DNA of 37,055 bases from Actinomycetes bacterium. Lineage in GTDB: Bacteria > Actinomycetota > Thermoleophilia > Solirubrobacterales > Solirubrobacteraceae. Below the pieces are notes generated by a model that saw nothing but the letters and a program-made list of their open reading frames with translations, made no database searches and was not told the DNA's origin. The stretch covers positions 1 through 37,055 of the forward strand of contig JAKAED010000019.1 of NCBI GenBank assembly GCA_021820105.1, in the 5' to 3' direction. The position numbers and the translations under genes were made by a program. Of the stretch, positions 31,326 to 37,055 are shown piece after piece. Positions within the stretch are counted from its first letter, which is position 1, and each line of letters starts with the position of its first letter.

Positions 31326-32720
31326 GTGACCGACGCACAGGTTCAATTCGAGCTGGTGGAGTTCGAGCATGTCGAGGCCGCTCCGGGGTCCGCGCTGCTG
31401 CGCGTCTCCGGTCGCGCGTCCGCGGATATCGGCGCCGGCCCGCTGGCGCTGGTCATCTCGGTTGAGGGTGACGAGCATCGCCACGAGCAGCTGCCTGCCC
31501 TGCCGGGAACCCCGGATCTGATCCGCGCCGCGTTCTCCGCACCGCTCGATCACGTGGCCTCCGGCGCCACCTACCAGCTTGAGCTGCCCAGCGGACAACT
31601 CGTGCGGCTGCCGGCGCCGACCCGCAGGCGCTCGGCGCTCAGCTCGCTCAGCGGACACGCCTCGACCTCCTCAGCCGACGCTGCTGCCGGGGCCGGACCC
31701 GGTCGTCAGGGTGCCGCCGCAGATGAAACGGGCGGCGAGTCCGGAAGGCTGATCGAAGCAGAGCGCCGTGCTGAGTCGCGCCGCCTGGCGATCGTCGAGT
31801 TGGAGCGGCGCATCCAGAGCGAACGTGAGCGGCGATCCGCCGCCGAGTCGGACCTCGCGCATCTGCGCAGTGAGCGCGACCAGGCCAGGGCCGAGCGCGA
31901 CGCGGCGCTGGCCGAGCGCGACGAGGCGGTGGCCGATCGGGATCAGGCGGAGGCGAGGGCGCGCGCGACAGCCGCCAACGCGGGCTCGCTCGAGGCGCAG
32001 ATCAGGGCCGGCGCCGATTCGGCAGCTCGCGCGCAGGCGACGCTTGAGGCGCAACTCGCCGACCGGACCGCGGAGCTGGAGCGGGTGCGTGAGGCCGCCG
32101 AGGCGGCACAGGCGCGCGCGCACGCCACCAGGCGTGAGGTGCTGGGCCTTGACGAGCAGCTAGCACACGCGCAGGCGCAGATCACGGTCCTGCAGCAGGC
32201 ACTTGACGAGCGCGAGGCCACGTCCGCCAGCGCCCAGGTCGCGCTTGAGGATGCCGCCTCCTCGGCACGCGCGGAGGCGCTCAGCGCACGGGAACGGGTG
32301 GCCGCGCTGGAGGAGGAGCTGGGTTCTCTGCGAGAGCTCGCAACACGCTTCGACGCGCAGCACACATACGATGCTGAAACCGCCCAGGCGCGCCTTGAGG
32401 CCGCCCAGGCCGAGCTCGAGTCGGTGCGCACCGAGGCGGAGGCGATGCGCCACCGCAACGGCGAGCTGGAGGCGACGCTCGCCGAGCTGGATGCAGCCCT
32501 GGCGCTGCGGGCGGCTGAGATCGATCTGCTGCGCGGCGCCCTGGCCGGACAGGCGGGCCCCGGTGCCGGATCCTCGCCTGCGGCGCAGGCCGAGCTGGAG
32601 CACCTCCGAACGCAGCTCGCAGAGCTGTCGGCGCGCGCCCGTGCCGAGACCGAACGGCGCGTGCGGACGGAGGAGGCGCTGCTGGAATCCGAGGCGCAGC
32701 GCCGCCTGCTTCGGGCCTGA
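31326..32720 (+). CDS. Long coiled-coil protein
   Basis: 464 residues. The first about 95 form a beta-rich domain (FELVEFEHVEAAPGSALLRV... LALVISVEGDEH), followed by a Ser/Ala/Gly linker (about 100-140). From about 140 to the end there is an uninterrupted coiled coil of Ala/Glu/Arg heptads with near-repeats such as RDQARAERDAALAERDEAVADRD. No membrane segment is seen. GTG 31326 follows TAGAAT by 9 nt. Function is unknown; the shape suggests a structural or scaffolding role. The long heptad region is low-complexity, so similarity to other coiled coils should not be over-read. Confidence 0.75.
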   Translation: MTDAQVQFELVEFEHVEAAPGSALLRVSGRASADIGAGPLALVISVEGDEHRHEQLPALPGTPDLIRAAFSAPLDHVASGATYQLELPSGQLVRLPAPTRRRSALSSLSGHASTSSADAAAGAGPGRQGAAADETGGESGRLIEAERRAESRRLAIVELERRIQSERERRSAAESDLAHLRSERDQARAERDAALAERDEAVADRDQAEARARATAANAGSLEAQIRAGADSAARAQATLEAQLADRTAELERVREAAEAAQARAHATRREVLGLDEQLAHAQAQITVLQQALDEREATSASAQVALEDAASSARAEALSARERVAALEEELGSLRELATRFDAQHTYDAETAQARLEAAQAELESVRTEAEAMRHRNGELEATLAELDAALALRAAEIDLLRGALAGQAGPGAGSSPAAQAELEHLRTQLAELSARARAETERRVRTEEALLESEAQRRLLRA

Positions 32721-32934
32721 GGCGACCGCCCGAAGGTTGCGCATTCCACGGTCCGTCCCCTGACGCGCCGCTAAAATTTTCTTTCTGCTGCAACCACGGG
32801 TATTTCGTGCTGCAGGGGCCCTCTGAGGGCGTCTTTCCGTCCGACCCTGGCGCGATGCTTCGCGACCCCTCAACGGCCCCCCGAGCAGGCCGAGGCAAGT
32901 TCAAAGCAGCAGCGACAAGAAGGAGACGGCAGGC
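32721..32934 (+). promoter_or_regulatory. nrdJ promoter and structured leader
   Basis: TAAAAT (32772-32777), in an AT-rich patch, is a likely -10 box and would give a leader of about 150 nt. The leader contains an imperfect dyad CTGCA-...-TGCAG with inner CACG/CGTG (about 32788-32814) and a GCCCT-ctg-AGGGC hairpin (32818-32830) followed by a short T-rich stretch. No cobalamin-riboswitch B12 box and no NrdR box could be recognised. AGAAGGAG lies before the start codon. Confidence 0.4.
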
Positions 32935-35844
32935 ATGGCGAAGACACCGCAGGCCCCATTCACGGACAGCACCAGAACCCAAGGCCTGACCATCGAGCGG
33001 TACTTCACCACGGCTGGCGTGGATCCTCTGACCACGGTCGAATGGGAGCTCCGTGACGCCCGCATCGGCCACGGCGGCAAGGTCTCCTTTGAGCAGACTG
33101 GCGTCGAGTTCCCCAAGTCCTGGTCGCAGAACGCAACCAACATCGTCGCGCAGAAATACTTCCGGGGCAGGCTCGGCTCCGAGGAGCGCGAGCGCTCGGT
33201 CAAGCAGATGCTGACGCGGGTCGCGGGCACGATCGCCGGCTGGGGGGCAGAGCGCGGCTACTTCGCCTCCGAGGAGGATGCGCAGGCCTTCCAGGACGAG
33301 CTCACCTACATCCTGCTGCACCAGATGGCGGCGTTCAACTCGCCGGTCTGGTTCAACGTCGGCTGGCACCCGGAGGGCAGCCCGAAGATGCAGGCCTCGG
33401 CCTGCTTCATCCTCTCGGTCGAGGACACAATGGAGTCGATCCTCGATTGGAACACCAAGGAGGGCATGATCTTCCGCGGCGGCTCCGGCTCGGGCATCAA
33501 CCTCTCCAGGATTCGTGGTTCGATGGAGCACCTGAGCCGTGGCGGGACCGCCTCCGGGCCCGTCTCGTTCATGCGCGGCGCCGATGCGTGGGCCGGCTCG
33601 ATCAAGTCCGGCGGCGGCACCCGCCGTGCCGCCAAGATGGTCGTGCTGGACGTTGATCATCCGGACATCCGCGAGTTCATCTGGTGCAAGGCCAAGGAGG
33701 AGGACAAGGCGGCGGCACTGCGTGACGCCGGCTTTGACATGTCGATTGACGGCGACGGCTTTCACTCGATCCAGTACCAGAACGCCAACAACTCCGTGCG
33801 GGTCACCGACGAGTTCATGCAAGCGGCCGCCAATGACGAGGATTGGCATCTGATCGCTCGCACCACCGGCGAGCCGATTGGAGAACCGGTCAGGGCGCGT
33901 GAGCTGCTGCGGGAGATCGCCGAGGCCGCCTGGCGCTGCGCCGATCCCGGCGTGCAGTACGACACCGTCATCAACCGCTGGCACACCTGCCCCAACTCCG
34001 GCAGGATCAATGCCTCCAACCCGTGCTCGGAGTACATGCACGTGGACAACTCCGCGTGCAACCTGGCCTCGCTGAACCTCATGAAGTTCCGCCGCCAGGA
34101 CGGCAGCTTCGACGTCCGCTCCTTTGAGAAGGCGATTGATGTTGTCTTCCTGGCGCAGGAGATCGTGGTCTCGCCGTCGAGCTATCCGACGGAGGAGATC
34201 GCCACCAACGCCCGCGCGTTCCGCCAGCTCGGCATGGGTTACGCCAACCTCGGCGCCTACCTGATGGCCAACGGCCTGCCATACGACTCAGATGAGGGCC
34301 GTGGCATCGCTGCCGCGATCACAGCACTGATGACCGGACGGGGATACCTCCGGTCAGCCGAGGTCGCCGCGGCGATGGGACCGTATGAGCGCTACGCGGA
34401 GAACCGTGAGCCGCACAACGCTGTGATGCGCATGCACCGGGATGCCTCCTACGCGCTGGAGGACCGCGAGTGTGCGGATGGCGCGCTGCTGGAGGCGGCA
34501 CGTACCACCTGGGATGAGGCGGTGGCACTGGGCGAGGAACATGGTTACCGGAATGCCCAGGCGACGGTGCTCGCGCCGACCGGAACGATCAGCTTCCTGA
34601 TGGACTGCGACACGACCGGGGTTGAACCGGACTTCTCGCTGGTGAAGTTCAAGGAGCTGGTGGGCGGCGGTCAGATGACGATCGTCAACAAGACCGTGCC
34701 ACTGGCGCTGCAGACGCTCGGCTACAACGACCAGCAGATCGAGCAGATCGTGGCCCACATCAATGAACACGGCACGATCATCGGGGCGCCGGACCTGGCC
34801 GCTGAGCACCTGCCCGTGTTTGATGTGGCCGTGGGCGAGCGCGCGATCTCGCACATGGGTCACATCAAGATGATGGGTGCGATCCAGCCGTTCATCTCGG
34901 GCGCGATCTCCAAGACGGTGAACATGCCCAATGAGGTCACCGCCGATGACATCGCCGATGCCTACACGCAGGCGTGGCGACTGGGCGTCAAGGCCCTGGC
35001 CATTTACCGCGACGGCTCCAAGACCGCCCAGGCGCTGCGCACGGACGCGCAGCAGGACGCGCCGGTGTCGGTGAACCTGGAGGCTGAGATCCAGAAGGCG
35101 GTCGCGGCGGCGCTGGCCTCCGCCAAGCCTCAGCGCAACCGCATGCCGCGCGAGCGTGAGTCGATCACCCACAAGTTCTCCGTCGGCGGCCATGAGGGCT
35201 ACATCACCGCCGGCAAGTACGAGGACGGCAGCGTCGGCGAGATCTTCCTGACCGATATCGGTAAGGAGGGCTCGACGATGCGCGGCATGATGAACGCGTT
35301 TGCAACGGCGATCTCAATCGCACTGCAGTACGGGGTGCCACTGGAGACGCTTGTGCGCAAGTTCAGCTACATGCGTTTCGAGCCGGAGGGCATGACCAGC
35401 AATCCGGAGATCCCGTTCGCAAAGTCGATGCCCGACTACATCATGCGGTGGCTGGCCTCACGCTTCCTGGATGCCGACACACAGGAGGAGCTCGGGATCC
35501 TGACGCCCGCGGTGCGGGCACGCCGGGCGGCAGCCGACGCGATGAGCTCACACTCCAGCGACACCTCGGTGCCGGCGCTTGAGATCCACCACAACGAGAG
35601 CAGGCACGAGCACGGGGCCAACGGCGCAGCCAAGCCGGCAACCGCGGAGCCCAAGCCGCAGCCGGCCGCCAAGCCCGCTGCATCGGCGCTCACGGACAGC
35701 CCGCCGGTGGTGCCGGCCGCCACGGCCAAGAGTCCGTTCGGACTGGATCTCGGCCCGGCCTGCCAGCAGTGTGGCGGGATGATGCAGCGCACCGGCGCCT
35801 GCTACACGTGCTCCAGCTGCGGGTTCAACACCGGCTGCGGTTGA
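32935..35844 (+). CDS. nrdJ: Class II (adenosylcobalamin-dependent) ribonucleotide reductase
   Basis: A 969-residue enzyme making deoxyribonucleotides with or without oxygen. Active-site cysteines are C157 (ASACFIL) and C375 (NSACNLASLNL), the redox pair, and the radical cysteine C364 in NPCSE with E366. The 11-residue spacing of C364 to C375 equals that in Thermotoga NrdJ. A TSCPD-type domain follows (SVGGHEGYITAGKYEDGSVG). Then comes a Pro/Ala-rich linker (about 870-935) and a Cys-rich tail (C943, C946, C956, C959, C962, C968) that may bind zinc and carry the electron-relay cysteines. GAAGGAG precedes ATG 32935. It stands alone, with a structured leader before it and a strong terminator after it. 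Confidence 0.95.
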   Translation: MAKTPQAPFTDSTRTQGLTIERYFTTAGVDPLTTVEWELRDARIGHGGKVSFEQTGVEFPKSWSQNATNIVAQKYFRGRLGSEERERSVKQMLTRVAGTIAGWGAERGYFASEEDAQAFQDELTYILLHQMAAFNSPVWFNVGWHPEGSPKMQASACFILSVEDTMESILDWNTKEGMIFRGGSGSGINLSRIRGSMEHLSRGGTASGPVSFMRGADAWAGSIKSGGGTRRAAKMVVLDVDHPDIREFIWCKAKEEDKAAALRDAGFDMSIDGDGFHSIQYQNANNSVRVTDEFMQAAANDEDWHLIARTTGEPIGEPVRARELLREIAEAAWRCADPGVQYDTVINRWHTCPNSGRINASNPCSEYMHVDNSACNLASLNLMKFRRQDGSFDVRSFEKAIDVVFLAQEIVVSPSSYPTEEIATNARAFRQLGMGYANLGAYLMANGLPYDSDEGRGIAAAITALMTGRGYLRSAEVAAAMGPYERYAENREPHNAVMRMHRDASYALEDRECADGALLEAARTTWDEAVALGEEHGYRNAQATVLAPTGTISFLMDCDTTGVEPDFSLVKFKELVGGGQMTIVNKTVPLALQTLGYNDQQIEQIVAHINEHGTIIGAPDLAAEHLPVFDVAVGERAISHMGHIKMMGAIQPFISGAISKTVNMPNEVTADDIADAYTQAWRLGVKALAIYRDGSKTAQALRTDAQQDAPVSVNLEAEIQKAVAAALASAKPQRNRMPRERESITHKFSVGGHEGYITAGKYEDGSVGEIFLTDIGKEGSTMRGMMNAFATAISIALQYGVPLETLVRKFSYMRFEPEGMTSNPEIPFAKSMPDYIMRWLASRFLDADTQEELGILTPAVRARRAAADAMSSHSSDTSVPALEIHHNESRHEHGANGAAKPATAEPKPQPAAKPAASALTDSPPVVPAATAKSPFGLDLGPACQQCGGMMQRTGACYTCSSCGFNTGCG

Positions 35845-35916
35845 TCAACCGCAGAGCTTGACGGCGCGCGCGGCGGCTGTGCCCGCGGGCTGTCAGCCGG
35901 TCTCCAGAATTGGGTC

Positions 35917-35956
35917 GACGAGCCCCGTCAGCGTGCTGGCGGGGCTCGTCTCTTAT
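35917..35956 (+). terminator. Rho-independent terminator of nrdJ
   Basis: GACGAGCCCCG (35917-35927) and CGGGGCTCGTC (35940-35950) form a perfect 11-bp stem with an inner CAGC/GCTG extension, followed by TCTTAT. It lies 73 bp after the nrdJ stop and separates it from the LOV-GGDEF gene. Confidence 0.85.
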
Positions 35957-35978
35957 CCGAGCTGCTGCCGTCACCGTT

Positions 35979-36004
35979 CAAAGTTCTCGGCCACGGGCCG
36001 ATAG
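35979..36004 (+). promoter_or_regulatory. Sigma-28/SigD-like promoter
   Basis: CAAA (35979-35982), 14 nt, then GCCGATAG (35997-36004) closely matches the flagellar sigma consensus TAAA-N14/15-GCCGATAT; the first bases also read CAAAGTTC, like TAAAGTTT. It lies 84 nt upstream of the LOV-GGDEF start, in a terminator-bounded spacer. Confidence 0.6.
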
Positions 36005-36088
36005 AAGAAGCAAGGAAGTAGGTCTGGGTCGCGGCGCTGGGCGTTCCGTCGGACCGGGCAGGCTGACGCGGAGCGATTGAGGACAGAT

Positions 36089-37055
36089 TTGACGGTCACG
36101 TTGGACAGATTGATTCAGGCAGACAAGGCCGCCGAGATTGCCGGCGTGGTGATCGCCGACGCGACGGTGCCCGGCTATCCGCTGACCTACGTGAGTCCGG
36201 GCTTTGAGGAGCTGACCGGCTACCGCGCCGAGCAGGTCCTTGGCCGCAGCTGCAGCCTGCTGCAGGGTCCTGAAACCGACCCGCAGGCGGTTGAGACGTT
36301 GCGGCGGGCGATTGCCGAAGGGCGCGAGGCGTACGTCACCCTGATCAACTACCGGGCGGACGGTTCGAGCTTCTGGAATGAGGTGGCGCTGGCGCCCCAG
36401 CTGGACTCGAGCGGCAGGTTGATCTCCTATCTGGGCGTGCAGAAGGACGTGACCACACGGCTTGCCGCCGAGCGGCGAATCGAGGAGCTAGCCTACTTCG
36501 ACTCACTGACCGGGCTCGCCAACCGGGCGACGATGCAGCGCGAGCTTGACGTCGCCGTCAAGACCGCCGCCTCCGGAGAGACGGAGGTGGCGATCCTGTT
36601 TGTCGACGTTGACGACTTCAAACGTGTCAACGACACGCACGGCCACCTTGTCGGTGATGAGCTGCTGCGGGCGGTCGCCCAGCGCCTGCGCTCCGCGGTG
36701 CGCCCCAGCGACCTGCTGTGTCGCCCTGGTGGAGACGAGTTCCTGATCGTCCTGACCGGCGCGCGGGGGCTCACCGATCGCGCCACACAGGTGGCCGCAC
36801 GCATCATCGCCGCAATGCGGGATCCGCTCGCGATCCCCGTCGGGGAACTGCGCATCGGCGTCAGCGTGGGCGTCTCGAGCTTCCCGCGCGATGCGACCAG
36901 TGCCCAGGACCTCCTGCGGCATGCGGACGTGGCGATGTACGCCGCCAAGCGCTCAGGAAAGAACAGCTTTCACGTGCACCGCAGCCAGCCCGCCGATCAA
37001 CTGGACGCGCCCTCCGAGCAGAGCCCGACGCCACTTCTGGACCTGGAGGAACTCA
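36089..37055 (+). CDS. LOV-GGDEF diguanylate cyclase (runs off right edge)
   Basis: 322 codons are open from TTG 36089, with TGAGGA 5 nt upstream, to the window end. Residues about 15-125 are a LOV-type PAS domain. GRSCSLLQG (52-60) holds the photoadduct cysteine C55, and N87, N97 and Q118 (NYRADGSSFWNEV, GVQKDVT) match flavin-contact positions. Unlike the usual GRNCRFLQG, N and R are Ser. A short linker leads to a GGDEF domain: DSLTGLANR, FVDVDDFKRVND and GGDEF (214-218), with the inhibitory site RPSD (205-208) five residues before it. It should make cyclic-di-GMP under blue-light control. An EAL domain may follow outside the window. Confidence 0.88.
   Translation, partial: MTVTLDRLIQADKAAEIAGVVIADATVPGYPLTYVSPGFEELTGYRAEQVLGRSCSLLQGPETDPQAVETLRRAIAEGREAYVTLINYRADGSSFWNEVALAPQLDSSGRLISYLGVQKDVTTRLAAERRIEELAYFDSLTGLANRATMQRELDVAVKTAASGETEVAILFVDVDDFKRVNDTHGHLVGDELLRAVAQRLRSAVRPSDLLCRPGGDEFLIVLTGARGLTDRATQVAARIIAAMRDPLAIPVGELRIGVSVGVSSFPRDATSAQDLLRHADVAMYAAKRSGKNSFHVHRSQPADQLDAPSEQSPTPLLDLEEL

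Noticed and set aside
32721-32934. Cobalamin riboswitch upstream of nrdJ
   Set aside because: No B12-box-like sequence or matching arm structure could be found in the leader.
32281-34041. Minus-strand open frame of 586 codons opposite nrdJ
   Set aside because: It lies opposite the coiled-coil gene and nrdJ, both clearly coding, and shows no recognisable motif.
1-37055. CRISPR array or insertion sequence
   Set aside because: No regularly spaced repeats and no transposase frames were seen.

Overview
The window is GC-rich double-stranded DNA from a high-GC actinobacterium. GTG and TTG starts are common, starts with a -10 box only 6-10 nt upstream (apparently leaderless mRNAs) are frequent, and the genes (class II NrdJ, GH92, actinobacterial ars genes, MobF relaxase) fit an actinobacterium. 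A Thermoleophilia/Solirubrobacterales-like host is a guess from overall gene style, not something the sequence proves.

Layout. (1) 1-2388, minus strand: two translationally coupled MutS-like ATPases, the second running off the left edge. (2) 2728-6356, plus strand: an acetate-use operon (SatP/GPR1-type permease and acetyl-CoA synthetase, with a perfect 17-bp hairpin between them) and a SnoaL/NTF2-like protein. (3) 6524-24.5 kb: an integrated mobile element. It has a MobF relaxase-helicase, a divergent arsenic-resistance locus, a frameshifted YhcG-type nuclease gene, an uncharacterised four-gene operon around a PP-loop/PAPS-reductase-like protein, small regulators, an excisionase-like HTH protein and a tyrosine integrase. 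The integrase abuts a tRNA-Thr(CGT) gene, and a truncated copy of that tRNA lies 184 bp beyond it. (4) 24.6 kb to the end: chromosome-like genes. These are a secreted GH92 mannosidase, a small exported protein, a GNAT acetyltransferase, DNA polymerase III delta', dTMP kinase, GalE, a coiled-coil protein, NrdJ and, off the right edge, a LOV-GGDEF protein.

How the genes work together. The ars locus is two divergent operons around an ArsR operator: arsC - aquaporin - FAD disulfide reductase to the left, and arsR - arsM - MFS - second ArsR/CmtR-type regulator - CDF-like transporter to the right. No ArsB or Acr3 pump is present, so the likely scheme is arsenate reduction, methylation, and exit through the channel and/or the two uncharacterised transporters. 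ArsM and the CDF-like protein share CCAP-type cysteine clusters. The right edge suggests blue-light control of cyclic-di-GMP, possibly under a motility sigma factor, because a sigma-28/SigD-like promoter precedes the gene.

Most promising for new biology: the pump-less ars locus with Cys-rich partners, the PP-loop operon with start/stop overlaps throughout, the tRNA-Thr attachment structure, and the LOV-GGDEF gene. Both edge genes (1-601 minus and 36089-37055 plus) are incomplete.
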